Part shown: positions 1-8,663 of the stretch, piece after piece | Layout: every line of letters begins with the position of its first letter | Numbering within the stretch: the stretch's first letter is position 1 | Assembly: GCA_902705865.1 (NCBI GenBank) | Contig: CACSIO010000003.1 | Coordinates: forward strand, 1-64,000 | Direction of reading: 5' to 3' | Length of the DNA stretch: 64,000 nucleotides | Origin: BD1-7 clade bacterium | GTDB taxonomy: Bacteria > Pseudomonadota > Gammaproteobacteria > Pseudomonadales > DT-91 | The notes under the pieces: model-generated | Databases searched by the model: none | Seen by the model: only the letters and a program-made list of their open reading frames with translations | What the model was told of the DNA's origin: nothing | Position numbers and translations under genes: made by a program

Positions 1-65
1 CAGTTGGTTAGAATGCCGGCCTGTCACGCCGGAGGTCGCGGGTTCGAGTCCCGTCCGGTCCGCCA
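1..65 (+). tRNA. tRNA-Asp (GUC), 5' end cut by window edge
   Basis: The anticodon arm with GTC, the T arm (GGTTCGAGTCC) and the encoded CCA are identical to the three complete tRNA-Asp copies downstream. By the 193-bp period the first 12 bases lie left of the window. It is the first visible gene of an alternating Asp/Val array. Confidence 0.93.
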
Positions 66-87
66 CTTAAGCAAACGCCCATGTTTT

Positions 88-163
88 GGGTGGTTAGCTC
101 AGCTGGGAGAGCATCTGCCTTACAAGCAGAGGGTCAGCGGTTCGATCCCGTTACCACCCACCA
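88..163 (+). tRNA. tRNA-Val (UAC)
   Basis: A 76-nt cloverleaf with a 7-bp acceptor stem starting GGGTGGT, D arm TAGCTCAGCTGGGAGAGC, anticodon TAC at 121–123, T arm GGTTCGATCCC and encoded CCA. It is very close to enterobacterial tRNA-Val(UAC). It is probably co-transcribed with the flanking tRNA-Asp genes. Confidence 0.97.
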
Positions 164-181
164 AAGCATAAATCTACCGTT

Positions 182-258
182 GGACCGGTAGTTCAGTTGG
201 TTAGAATGCCGGCCTGTCACGCCGGAGGTCGCGGGTTCGAGTCCCGTCCGGTCCGCCA
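182..258 (+). tRNA. tRNA-Asp (GUC)
   Basis: A complete 77-nt cloverleaf with acceptor GGACCGG pairing to CCGGTCC, anticodon GTC in the CTGTCAC loop, T arm GGTTCGAGTCC and encoded CCA. It is identical to the copies at 375 and 568. Confidence 0.97.
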
Positions 259-280
259 CTTAAGCAAACGCCCATGTTTT

Positions 281-356
281 GGGTGGTTAGCTCAGCTGGG
301 AGAGCATCTGCCTTACAAGCAGAGGGTCAGCGGTTCGATCCCGTTACCACCCACCA
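281..356 (+). tRNA. tRNA-Val (UAC), second copy
   Basis: Identical in sequence to the copy at 88, one repeat period downstream, with CCA encoded. Confidence 0.97.
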
Positions 357-374
357 AAGCATAAATCTACCGTT

Positions 375-451
375 GGACCGGTAGTTCAGTTGGTTAGAAT
401 GCCGGCCTGTCACGCCGGAGGTCGCGGGTTCGAGTCCCGTCCGGTCCGCCA
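375..451 (+). tRNA. tRNA-Asp (GUC), third visible copy
   Basis: Identical to the copy at 182, with complete cloverleaf and encoded CCA. Confidence 0.97.
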
Positions 452-473
452 CTTAAGCAAACGCCCATGTTTT

Positions 474-549
474 GGGTGGTTAGCTCAGCTGGGAGAGCAT
501 CTGCCTTACAAGCAGAGGGTCAGCGGTTCGATCCCGTTACCACCCACCA
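474..549 (+). tRNA. tRNA-Val (UAC), third copy
   Basis: Identical to the copies at 88 and 281, with complete cloverleaf and encoded CCA. Confidence 0.97.
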
Positions 550-567
550 AAGCATAAATCTACCGTT

Positions 568-644
568 GGACCGGTAGTTCAGTTGGTTAGAATGCCGGCC
601 TGTCACGCCGGAGGTCGCGGGTTCGAGTCCCGTCCGGTCCGCCA
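568..644 (+). tRNA. tRNA-Asp (GUC), last copy of the array
   Basis: Identical to the other copies through CCA, after which the repeat is lost and AT-rich sequence begins. The array therefore ends on Asp and not on Val. Confidence 0.97.
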
Positions 645-824
645 CTCTTCATACATTATTTTGTATACATCGAAGTGTGGTTTATTAGATTCTCTTCTTA
701 TTTTTCCTTATTTAGTTCTTCCTATTGCTTATCTTCGCGATCTTAATCGACGTATCTCTCGATTTTTTCATTCTCTTTTCTTTATGCGTATTCGATTTTC
801 ATCTAATTGTTTTTTCCTTTGTCA

Positions 825-1712
825 TTAATTTCTGCGCCGCTGGGATGTGATCACAATACTGATGCCCGCCAGTGTCAGTATTGTTGCCAGTATCAACGTC
901 GGTGTAATTGGTTCGTTGATTAGAAAAAGCCCGCCAACGGCCGTAATACTCGGTACGGACAGTTGTGAAACGGTCGCTTCAAGCAGGCTCAGGTGTTTTA
1001 GGGTTAGATACCAGAGGCTGTAAATCATACCTGATGCGATTGCGCCGGAAGCCATAGCGTAAATGGCACCATCGACTGAAATATGAATTGATGGTCGATC
1101 TATCACTAGGATAACGATGGCCATTAATGCCACCCATGGCGTTGATTTAACGAAGTTTATCCACGTTTGATGAATTGGAGATGGTGCGCTTCTGCCTGTC
1201 AGTGTGTACATGGCCCAGCTACCTCCAGCCACGACCATCAGTGCTGCTCCGGTTAATGGTGGTGAGCTGGCTCCTGGCAAAAACAGCACGCAAAGACCGC
1301 CAAATCCGAGAGCAAACCCTGCGATTTCTGCACGATTGAGCCGGTAGCCGAGCACCACGTTGGCTAGTAATAAGCTAAATTGGCCAGCACCAAAGAGAAG
1401 TAGGGCGCCAGTTCCGGCTTCGAGCTGTGTGTAGGCGAATGAAAATGCGGCCGCATAAGTGAATAAAAAGAAGCCCCCGGCCCAGGTGTTTTTGGAACTT
1501 CCATAGGCGTTTTCTAGATCTTTTGATGGTCGCAGTAGCGTTCCAATAATCGTTAGTGAAAATACGCCAGACAGAAGCCGAATCAGAGTAAAGCTGCCAG
1601 GGTCGATGTCATTGTTGGCAAAAGCGAGGCGGCAAAGAATGCTGTTTGCAGCAAATCCCATCATGGTAATGGCAGCGACCAATAGCGGAAAAAATCGAGA
1701 GAGTGTCGGCAT
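825..1712 (-). CDS. DMT-superfamily transporter, EamA domain
   Basis: An inner-membrane protein of about 295 residues with roughly ten hydrophobic helices in two EamA-like halves, the architecture of drug/metabolite exporters. The second half shows the usual pattern near its end (LSLLEATVSQLSVPSITAVGG, then a final helix and a short basic tail RRRN). The substrate cannot be read from the sequence; relatives export amino acids or metabolites. The open frame extends upstream to 1868, but those extra 52 residues are not hydrophobic and exceed the family's usual length. I therefore take the ATG at 1712, just before the first helix, although its ribosome site is weak. It stands alone, convergent with the tRNA array and divergent from the next gene. 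Confidence 0.8.
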   Translation of the reverse strand: MPTLSRFFPLLVAAITMMGFAANSILCRLAFANNDIDPGSFTLIRLLSGVFSLTIIGTLLRPSKDLENAYGSSKNTWAGGFFLFTYAAAFSFAYTQLEAGTGALLLFGAGQFSLLLANVVLGYRLNRAEIAGFALGFGGLCVLFLPGASSPPLTGAALMVVAGGSWAMYTLTGRSAPSPIHQTWINFVKSTPWVALMAIVILVIDRPSIHISVDGAIYAMASGAIASGMIYSLWYLTLKHLSLLEATVSQLSVPSITAVGGLFLINEPITPTLILATILTLAGISIVITSQRRRN

Positions 1713-1933
1713 GGGTATGGATCGTAGGATGAGAGAAAGGAAAGAACTGTAGCATTTTTCAGGCAACGCTCGGGCTTGAATGTTCACTAGGCGATGAAAA
1801 AACCATAACGAAGGTGTTAATTTGACGGATTTCATAGTATGTGTGATCTGTCGACCAATATTCACCAAGCGTGATGGTGATCAAATATGTTCTAAAGTAT
1901 ATTGCCTGAGGGTTACAGAAGAAGTGATGCTAC

Positions 1934-3385
1934 ATGTTTACGGATGCTGTTTTTTTTATCGTCGATGGCGTTGTCGTTAAAGAAATGATGACAAGCGAAT
2001 TTGATGCCTTACTCGACGGCATAGTGGATGCGCCAGAATTTAGAGGGCGCAACGTTCAAGCTGTGCACTTACAGATTGATGACTCTCTGATGATTCGGGG
2101 GGCGGTATTTTTTTGGATCGGTTTTACCTCTGAAGGTATGGTGGAGGCTGATTGGAATATTCCGGTGCATCAATTGATTCAAGGGGCTAATCGAGGTCCT
2201 GATCTCGGTGGTGGCAAGATTCGAATTGTTTGTGCCAGCCAGTGCAATGTGCCTTGGCACCAGCAAAATCTATGGGATCCAACCAACGAAACTCTTCAAG
2301 TACTTGTTACGGTAGTAAAACAGAACAAATTAGGCCTTCTCGTTGACGACGAGAGTTTTTTGGATATGCCTGTACTTGAGGCAGCGTCTGTTGTTGTTAA
2401 TGAGGCGGACATTCCCGTTCTGGACGTGCCTGTTTTAAAGCCTGCCAAAGATCAGGTTGAGGTGGTTGCTGCTGATTCGGCGATGCCCGGCGCTCCAGCT
2501 GCAAGCGCCAGCGATGATGATGTGCGCAAAGAGTTATCCGCTCTCAAGGCGATGTTCTCGATCAAAGTTGATAAGTTGCATGCCGATAACGACCACCTGA
2601 AAAAACGTTTGCAAGACAGTGTTGAAACGTTAAAGCAGAAAGCACGTGATCAATTGGCACGAATTAACAATGATCATGATGCCGAAGTTGCTCGTTTGAG
2701 CGAGCAGTTGCAGCAGGTGCAGAGTCGACTTTCAGCAGAGCAGCAGCGGTATATCGATCTAAAAGAGCAGCAAGCAGAGATGTCTGCTGGTTATCAGCTA
2801 GAGCGGGAGAAGTTGCTTGATGATATGCAGGCGATTCAGGCGGTTGATGATCAGAAAATTGGCAAAATCAAATCAGCATTTGAGACAGAGCTTGCGATTC
2901 GTCTCGATCAAGAGGTCGCACAGACGCGTAATGAACTGTCAACGCGGGAAGTTGAGATCTTTTATCGTGATGAAGAGATCGCAATCCTGAAAAACGATTT
3001 AGCGGCGGTTCAGCGCGAGCGTCAGAATATGCTGGCTGATAAAGATACCAGTACACTAAAAGCGTTAGAGGATTCGGGTGTTACGTTAGTTGCGTTTCAA
3101 TTGGGGCTTGGCCATATCAACATCCCTATTGCGGATGTTTCAGAGTTTCTTGATAACAAAACTAGCTATTTGGCCAGAAGAAGTAATATTTCGACAGCAG
3201 ATTTTCATGCCTGGCAGGCGCACTACAATAATCCGGTTTGTCAATTTGCCGAAGGTGATGGGCAGCTTTGTGGCGTTCCACTGGCTCGCGTCGATCAAGT
3301 TGTAGATTTTACTCAAGAAATTTCTAACCAGTGTGAAAAACATCGTTTGATGCTGGCTCGCAATAGTCTTGCGGATTCACATTAA
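1934..3385 (+). CDS. Hypothetical coiled-coil protein with C-terminal Cys/His cluster
   Basis: 483 residues that I do not assign to a named family. Residues 1–140 look globular, with no signal peptide or membrane segment. Residues 140–200 are acidic and Pro/Ala-rich, a probable linker. Residues 200–375 are rich in E, K, Q, L and A with heptad spacing, a long coiled coil. The last 100 residues are globular and carry C436, C446, C467 and H470, a spacing that could bind zinc. It is followed after 2 bp by the PLP-enzyme gene, so the two are almost certainly co-transcribed. A structural or scaffold role fits the coiled coil, but this is inference. Confidence 0.8.
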   Translation: MFTDAVFFIVDGVVVKEMMTSEFDALLDGIVDAPEFRGRNVQAVHLQIDDSLMIRGAVFFWIGFTSEGMVEADWNIPVHQLIQGANRGPDLGGGKIRIVCASQCNVPWHQQNLWDPTNETLQVLVTVVKQNKLGLLVDDESFLDMPVLEAASVVVNEADIPVLDVPVLKPAKDQVEVVAADSAMPGAPAASASDDDVRKELSALKAMFSIKVDKLHADNDHLKKRLQDSVETLKQKARDQLARINNDHDAEVARLSEQLQQVQSRLSAEQQRYIDLKEQQAEMSAGYQLEREKLLDDMQAIQAVDDQKIGKIKSAFETELAIRLDQEVAQTRNELSTREVEIFYRDEEIAILKNDLAAVQRERQNMLADKDTSTLKALEDSGVTLVAFQLGLGHINIPIADVSEFLDNKTSYLARRSNISTADFHAWQAHYNNPVCQFAEGDGQLCGVPLARVDQVVDFTQEISNQCEKHRLMLARNSLADSH

Positions 3386-3387
3386 GA

Positions 3388-4392
3388 ATGTTGGTTGACG
3401 GCATTCAGGCCTTACTTGATGCGGCAGAGACTCCGCCGCCGGTTTCAAAGCTGCAGTCAAAATTCCTGAGAGATGCGGCTGTCCAGGTGTCTGTCGTGCG
3501 CTTTGATCAGGTGGATTCGGCACTTTCAGGGAATAAACTCTATAAATTGATACCTTGGTGTCAGCGTGCCGTTTCAGAGGGTTATGACACGCTTGTTAGT
3601 TTTGGCGGTTGGCACTCAAATCACCTGCACGCGCTGGCTGCCGCTGGGCATCGCTTAGGGGTGAAGACGGTCGGGTATGTTCGCGGATATTCGCATCAGC
3701 CTGAGAGCCCGACGATTCGTGATTTGAAGACACTGGGAATGGAGTTGGTATTTGTATCCCGTGGTGATTATCGTCTTCGCCATACGCCGGAGTATTTGTC
3801 AGACGTTAGTCGATCATGGCCAAGTGCGCTGATTATTCCTGAAGGTGGCGCGGGCCCTAAGGGTGTCGAAGGAGGGCGGCTTATGGCGGGCCATGTTTCT
3901 CGTTTGATTCAATCTGACGTTATTCAAGCACCTGATATTGTCATGATGCCTGTCGGCACGGCGACCACGTTTGCTGGTTTTGTGGATCGTGATCCGGCGC
4001 GCGGAGGCAGCTATGTCGGTGTCGCGGCAGTTGATGATGTTGAGACTATGATGTCACGCGTTCAGATGGTGTTGAATGCGGCTTCATTGGCGGGTGATTC
4101 CGCTGCTGATCAACGTTATGCAAGGCAATGGCATATCAATCGTGATTATATCTGTGGTGGGTTTGGCAAAATGTCCCCTAGTTTGGCAGCCTTTATTACC
4201 CGTTTTGAGTCGGTATATGGTGTTCCGTTAGATCCCGTATATAACGCTAAGGCCTTTTATGGCCTTGAGCAGCAAATTAGTGATGGATCAATTCCCGCGG
4301 GCACTCATGTGTTGATGGTTCACACCGGTGGTTTGCAAGGGCGTCGAGGAATGCAAGATAGAATTGAAAAGTTAACGAGCGCCTCGGCATGA
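3388..4392 (+). CDS. PLP-dependent enzyme, ACC deaminase/D-cysteine desulfhydrase family
   Basis: 334 residues, the usual size for this fold-type II PLP family. The Schiff-base lysine is K50 in SGNKLYKL, equivalent to GNKxRKL in ACC deaminase and D-cysteine desulfhydrase. GGWHSNH at 73–79 matches the GGxxSN cofactor-binding loop. A glycine-rich phosphate-binding segment (PEGGAGPKGVEGG) and the C-terminal MVHTGGLQGRRG are also typical. Cytoplasmic. The true substrate (ACC, D-cysteine or another amino acid) cannot be decided by reading. It begins 2 bp after the upstream stop codon, implying translational coupling with the coiled-coil unknown. Confidence 0.85.
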   Translation: MLVDGIQALLDAAETPPPVSKLQSKFLRDAAVQVSVVRFDQVDSALSGNKLYKLIPWCQRAVSEGYDTLVSFGGWHSNHLHALAAAGHRLGVKTVGYVRGYSHQPESPTIRDLKTLGMELVFVSRGDYRLRHTPEYLSDVSRSWPSALIIPEGGAGPKGVEGGRLMAGHVSRLIQSDVIQAPDIVMMPVGTATTFAGFVDRDPARGGSYVGVAAVDDVETMMSRVQMVLNAASLAGDSAADQRYARQWHINRDYICGGFGKMSPSLAAFITRFESVYGVPLDPVYNAKAFYGLEQQISDGSIPAGTHVLMVHTGGLQGRRGMQDRIEKLTSASA

Positions 4393-4504
4393 GGGAGGCA
4401 TCATTCTTAGTGGTTGCAGGCGCTTGTTTTATGAAATATTCCCCGATTTGATAAAGGCTGGGAATGTGATTGGAAGACCGTTAATTACTCCGTAGGTCGA
4501 ATTT

Positions 4505-5545
4505 ATGTCTGAACCGTTTATCAGTTACAACATACTGCGCTCTTTTGTCCCTTTGTCTGGACTGAGTGATGAACAGCTGAATATTCTATTGGATCATTGT
4601 GATTTGATTCAGGCATTTAAAGGCCAGGAACTAGTAAAGATTGGCGAAATGAAGCTTCAGCATTTGTTTCTGGTGCATGGTGCTGTGGGGATGCGGAGCC
4701 GAGAGTTTGGTGATGTTGAGGGTGAGTTGCATGTTGGTGGCGAGCGATCGCATCTTCCTTTTGCGCATGAGTTTCCACGTGAAGAGGCAGTTACCGCACT
4801 TACTGATTGCAGTGTATTAAAAGTCGACTCTTCTTATCTGGAAAAGATTATCTGTTGGGGGGAGGTGAGTCGTTGCCTGCTGGCAGAAATTGCGTGTGAT
4901 CCGAGTTACCAGGATGACTATTTCTGGATTAAACGACTGCTTGAATCCAAATTGTTTTACAAAGTCCCCCCCACGAATATTCGTAGTATTTTACAGCGCT
5001 TCCAAGAAGTTGATGTGCCGGAAGGTTATGAAATTATTACTGAGGGTGCTGAAGGGACTTGCTGCTACTTTTTGAAGTCTGGTCAGGCAGAGGTGACAGT
5101 TGAGAGCTTGCCGGATACGGTCGTTGCGACATTAAAGCCCGGCGATATTTTTGGTGAAGATGCATTGGTTACCCGTAAGCCACGCAACGCGACGGTAACT
5201 ATGTGTCAGGAAGGTGCATTGCTGAAGTTGGATAAAAAGCACTTCTACGAATTGCTCAAGCAACCTCGAGTGAATATGGTAACGCCCGGTAATTTGCGGC
5301 GTTTTGTTGCTGACGGTGCAAAGATTCTAGATGTTCGCACTGAGGAAGAGTTTGACGCGAATCATCCCGTCGGCGCTATCAATTTACCACTACATCTGGC
5401 GGCAATTAAGTCGGTGTTGCTGGATCGTGAAACACAATACATTGCTGTTAGTGGGTCTGAAGAACGTGCGAAAGCTGCTGCTTTGTTGTTGTCTGAGCAA
5501 GGTATTAAAGCCTATGCACTTCAAGCTGGGTTGTACGCGCTGTAA
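4505..5545 (+). CDS. Tandem cyclic-nucleotide-binding-domain protein with degenerate rhodanese domain
   Basis: 346 residues in three parts: a cNMP-binding-like beta-roll (about 10–140), a second, better-conserved one (about 148–262, with GDIFGEDALVTRKPRNATV matching the phosphate-binding cassette), and a C-terminal rhodanese-like domain (about 265–346) with ILDVRTEEEFDANHPVGAINLPL. In active rhodaneses the strand after this carries the catalytic Cys loop. Here it reads VSGSEERAKAAALL, with no cysteine, so sulfur transfer is unlikely. The protein has no DNA-binding domain and no signal peptide, suggesting a cytoplasmic sensor or adaptor. Its upstream neighbour ends 112 bp earlier, so it may have its own promoter. 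Confidence 0.85.
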   Translation: MSEPFISYNILRSFVPLSGLSDEQLNILLDHCDLIQAFKGQELVKIGEMKLQHLFLVHGAVGMRSREFGDVEGELHVGGERSHLPFAHEFPREEAVTALTDCSVLKVDSSYLEKIICWGEVSRCLLAEIACDPSYQDDYFWIKRLLESKLFYKVPPTNIRSILQRFQEVDVPEGYEIITEGAEGTCCYFLKSGQAEVTVESLPDTVVATLKPGDIFGEDALVTRKPRNATVTMCQEGALLKLDKKHFYELLKQPRVNMVTPGNLRRFVADGAKILDVRTEEEFDANHPVGAINLPLHLAAIKSVLLDRETQYIAVSGSEERAKAAALLLSEQGIKAYALQAGLYAL

Positions 5546-5797
5546 GCCTCGTTGGAGGGGTGGGGGTGGTTGGCGACGTGCCTTGATTGTGCAGCTACCC
5601 GATAGCGAGCTAAGTTCAGCAACCCCCCCCCTCCCTTGTCTGCTCGATAAACCGTTTCTAATCAGTCACTTTTGCCTACCATTTGCGCTACAATGTGCAG
5701 CCAACCCTGTCGATTAGCACTGAGAATCCACCCTTTTGCTTCGGATTTAATCGGTGCTGACTACGGCTTCGTGAACCCTTGCCTGATTTGGTGATGA

Positions 5798-6682
5798 ATG
5801 GAACCACAGTTTCGGAATATTGGCATTATCGGTCGCGTTGGTAACGATCTGGTGATTGAGTCCGTCAAGGCGCTTAAATCCTTCCTTTTGGCCCGGAATT
5901 TGACGGTTGTGCTTGAGGAGGAGGTTGCGCGTGTATTGCCCAATCACAACTTACAGGTTTCTAGCCGCAAATTGATCGGTGAAATTTGTGACTTGGTGAT
6001 TGTTGTCGGCGGCGATGGCTCAATGCTTGGTGCTGCGCGTGAATTAGCTCGGCATGGTGTTCCTGTTTTAGGCGTGAATCGCGGCGGACTTGGGTTTTTG
6101 ACGGATATTTCACCGGCCGAAATCGAAGAGAAAATCGATGAGGTTTTGTCGGGTGATTATATCGTAGAGCGTCGTTTCTTGCTCGATACGGTTGTGAAGC
6201 GCGACGGTGAGCCTATCGGCCAGGGCAGTGCGTTTAACGATGTGGTGGTGAGTTCTGGCGAAATAGCACGAATGATCGAGTTTGAAACCTATATCGAAGG
6301 TCAGTTTGTCTATTCGCAGCGTTCGGATGGTTTGATTGTCTCCACGCCGACAGGATCTACCGCATATTCGCTTTCCGGTGGTGGCCCGATTATGCATCCG
6401 AAGCTGGATGCATTGGCGCTTGTGCCAATGTTTCCACATACATTGTCTTCGCGGCCGATTGTCGTCGATGGGAATTCTGAGATAAAGATTGTTATTGGGT
6501 CTGATAACCAGATAAACCCAATTATTTCTTGTGATGGGCATTTAAGTATCAAGGCGCAGCCTGGTGATGTCGTATATATCTATAAGAAACCGCACAAGCT
6601 GAAGATGATTCATCCGACTGATCACAATTTTTATGGTGTCTGTCGTGATAAATTGGGGTGGGGCAACAAACTCGTTAACTGA
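5798..6682 (+). CDS. nadK: NAD kinase
   Basis: 294 residues, the usual size. It phosphorylates NAD+ to NADP+ using ATP in the cytoplasm. The catalytic GGDGS motif is at 71–75 within VVGGDGSMLGAAR, and the second glycine-rich region reads STPTGSTAYSLSGGGPI, both diagnostic. The start ATG (MEPQFRNIGIIGR) matches the family N-terminus. The next gene begins 1 bp past the stop codon, starting a tight nadK–phosphatase–rhomboid operon, an order I recall from Pseudomonas. Upstream, 5546–5797 is noncoding and contains G-rich and C-rich runs but no clear terminator. Confidence 0.97.
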   Translation: MEPQFRNIGIIGRVGNDLVIESVKALKSFLLARNLTVVLEEEVARVLPNHNLQVSSRKLIGEICDLVIVVGGDGSMLGAARELARHGVPVLGVNRGGLGFLTDISPAEIEEKIDEVLSGDYIVERRFLLDTVVKRDGEPIGQGSAFNDVVVSSGEIARMIEFETYIEGQFVYSQRSDGLIVSTPTGSTAYSLSGGGPIMHPKLDALALVPMFPHTLSSRPIVVDGNSEIKIVIGSDNQINPIISCDGHLSIKAQPGDVVYIYKKPHKLKMIHPTDHNFYGVCRDKLGWGNKLVN

Positions 6683-6683
6683 C

Positions 6684-7691
6684 ATGTTTGAATCGACGAC
6701 GCTAAACGAACAAAACGAATCTCGAGACTTTGCTGGCTACGATATTGTCGGCGATGTACACGGGTGTGCCGACGCGCTGACCCGTTTGTTAATCAAGTTA
6801 GGATACGAGCGCAGTGGATTGGGGTTTCGCTATGCGGATACTGAAAATCCGCGGCAGCTGGTTTTTGTCGGAGACTTAGTGGATCGAGGCCCGCAGATCG
6901 CGGAAGTCGTTAGTATGGTGCGTGCGAGTTGTCTCTCTGGTGATGCTCAGATGGTGTTGGGTAACCATGAATTTAACGCCATTGCATATCATACACCGGT
7001 TGAGGGCGGGTTTTTGCGCCCGCATAACGAACGCTCTGATCGACAAATTCGAGAAACGCTAGAGCAATTCGAAGATGAGCCTGCGCTGTTTGAAGATCAC
7101 CTGCAGTGGTTTTCGAGTTTGCCGTTGTTTCTCGAATTCGATAACTTTCGAGTTGTGCATGCCTGTTGGGATCAGATGTTCATTGATCGCTACCTTGATC
7201 GTTTTAAGACGCATTGCCTTAATCGTGATGTGTTGGAGGCCTACCTCGATGGTGACCCATTGGCGTTACGTGTTATCAGGCGTCTAACCTGCGGCGTGAA
7301 CCTCCAGTTACCCGAAGGTGTTAGTTGGAAAGGGCGTGATGGATTTGTGCGTCATAGCTTTCGGGCGCATTTCTGGGCCAAAAACGCCGAAACTTATAAT
7401 GATGTTATCTTTCAGCCAGATCCGTTGCCGGAGCAGTTGGCGGATAATCGCCTGTCGACCCACGACAGAGATAAGCTCTTTTACTACTCATCGAAAGAAA
7501 AACCCCTATTTATTGGTCATTACTGGCTGAGTGGTGCGCCCTCAATTGTTACGAATAACATTGCTTGTTTAGACTATTCGGCAGTGAGTGGTGGGCGTTT
7601 GGTCGCGTATCGTATGGATGCAGGTGATCATGGGTTGAGTCAGGATGGGTTTGTCTCGGTCGATGCTTCGCCGCCATCTGGGGTTCGCTGA
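6684..7691 (+). CDS. Calcineurin-like metallophosphoesterase
   Basis: 335 residues from the ATG that immediately follows nadK. The open frame extends further back into nadK, but that part does not resemble the family. The PPP/ApaH-type metal-binding motifs are in order: GDVHG (23–27), GDLVDRG (63–69), GNHE (93–96). It resembles bis(5'-nucleosyl)-tetraphosphatases and bacterial PrpE-type phosphatases but is longer; the substrate is not determined. Coupling with nadK suggests a link to nucleotide metabolism (inference). Its TGA overlaps the next gene's ATG. Confidence 0.87.
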   Translation: MFESTTLNEQNESRDFAGYDIVGDVHGCADALTRLLIKLGYERSGLGFRYADTENPRQLVFVGDLVDRGPQIAEVVSMVRASCLSGDAQMVLGNHEFNAIAYHTPVEGGFLRPHNERSDRQIRETLEQFEDEPALFEDHLQWFSSLPLFLEFDNFRVVHACWDQMFIDRYLDRFKTHCLNRDVLEAYLDGDPLALRVIRRLTCGVNLQLPEGVSWKGRDGFVRHSFRAHFWAKNAETYNDVIFQPDPLPEQLADNRLSTHDRDKLFYYSSKEKPLFIGHYWLSGAPSIVTNNIACLDYSAVSGGRLVAYRMDAGDHGLSQDGFVSVDASPPSGVR

Positions 7692-8563
7692 TGAGTGATT
7701 TGCACGAAGCGCTAATTTTTGAAAAATCACTCGACGGGCAGGCTATTCAGCATTTTGTGCAGTATCTGCAACGCGCTGGATTCCCTCATCGATTGGCAGA
7801 GCAGGGCGATAAGCTTGTTCTCTATGTCTATCACCCTGATCATATTGAAGTCGTCAGATCACTTTTCCAGCGCTTCGCCGATGACGACCTGCCAATCATC
7901 GAGGCGCCTCCTGCCTCGGTGGGTTTTAATCCAGTCAATATTCTTAAAACACCCGTTTGTTTTGCTGTTGTTTTATTGTGTGTTGCAGGCTTTGCTGCTT
8001 ATCTGTGGAGTTTTTGGCCACTGCTTCAGTTATTTAGTTTTCAAGTAATGCAGGTCACGCCTGCGGGTGTGACGTTGGCACCCGCGTCTGAATCGCTCGC
8101 TAACATTTTACACGGGCAGGTATGGCGATTAATAACGCCGGCTTTTTTGCATTTCTCTTGGGCCCATATTGGTTTTAACTTGGCGATATTTTGGTTTTTG
8201 GCTCAGCAGTTGGAGAAATTTGAAGGCAGTTTGTCTTTATTGAGTGAAGTTACCTTGCTGGCTATTTTGTCGAATGTGCTGCAGTTTTACTTGAAACCGG
8301 ATGGTCTGTTTGGTGGTTTATCTGGCGTAGTATATGGCCTGATGGCCTATTGTTGGCTTGCTGGAAAACTCAATAGCGAGTTCAAGGTTTTTATGCCAGC
8401 GGGTTTGCTGGTGGTCAGCGTTGTTATGATGGTTATCGGCTTTACCGGGGTTTCAAATGTATTTGGTTTCGGTATTGCGAACTGGGCGCATTTGGGTGGT
8501 TTTTTGGCCGGACTCTTGTTGGCTTTTGTGCGTTATGGCAGGCTTCGCCAAGTTTCGCAGTGA
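7691..8563 (+). CDS. Rhomboid-family intramembrane serine protease (GlpG-like)
   Basis: 290 residues: a soluble N-terminal domain of about 75 residues like the cytoplasmic domain of GlpG, then six or so membrane helices. The catalytic dyad is visible as S211 in GGLSGVVYG and H267 in NWAHLGGF. H154, H159 and N163 in HFSWAHIGFN match GlpG H145/H150/N154, which help form the oxyanion hole. It cleaves membrane proteins within or near their transmembrane segments; the targets are unknown. It starts inside the previous stop (TGATG), so translation is coupled to the phosphatase. Confidence 0.92.
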   Translation: MSDLHEALIFEKSLDGQAIQHFVQYLQRAGFPHRLAEQGDKLVLYVYHPDHIEVVRSLFQRFADDDLPIIEAPPASVGFNPVNILKTPVCFAVVLLCVAGFAAYLWSFWPLLQLFSFQVMQVTPAGVTLAPASESLANILHGQVWRLITPAFLHFSWAHIGFNLAIFWFLAQQLEKFEGSLSLLSEVTLLAILSNVLQFYLKPDGLFGGLSGVVYGLMAYCWLAGKLNSEFKVFMPAGLLVVSVVMMVIGFTGVSNVFGFGIANWAHLGGFLAGLLLAFVRYGRLRQVSQ

Positions 8564-8663
8564 TCGGATCCCCGCTGGGCGTTGTATCACAAGGGTGTAT
8601 GAATAATTGTGCATCTTGTTGTAAGTGCTGGCATGACCAGTGTTGATTAAATGAGGAGTCGTT

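Larger units (their letters stand above)
1..644 (+). repeat. 193-bp tandem repeat carrying alternating tRNA-Asp and tRNA-Val genes
   Basis: The unit consists of tRNA-Asp, a 22-bp spacer, tRNA-Val and an 18-bp spacer. It recurs with a constant 193-bp period (Val starts at 88, 281, 474; Asp starts at 182, 375, 568). The spacers are the same in every visible copy, which implies recent duplication or ongoing gene conversion. The array probably begins left of the window. Its last copy ends with tRNA-Asp and is followed by AT-rich, T-rich sequence (645–824) in which I see no gene and only a weak 5-bp inverted repeat (651–666). Confidence 0.95.

Noticed and set aside
1-644. CRISPR-like array
   Set aside because: The repeat units are tRNA genes with identical spacers; CRISPR arrays have short repeats with different spacers.
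583-828. Open frame across the last tRNA-Asp
   Set aside because: It starts inside a tRNA gene and has no family resemblance; a chance frame.
5331-5717. 128-residue frame over the end of the cNMP/rhodanese gene
   Set aside because: Mostly out-of-frame reading of that gene, extended into G/C runs; no ribosome site or motif.
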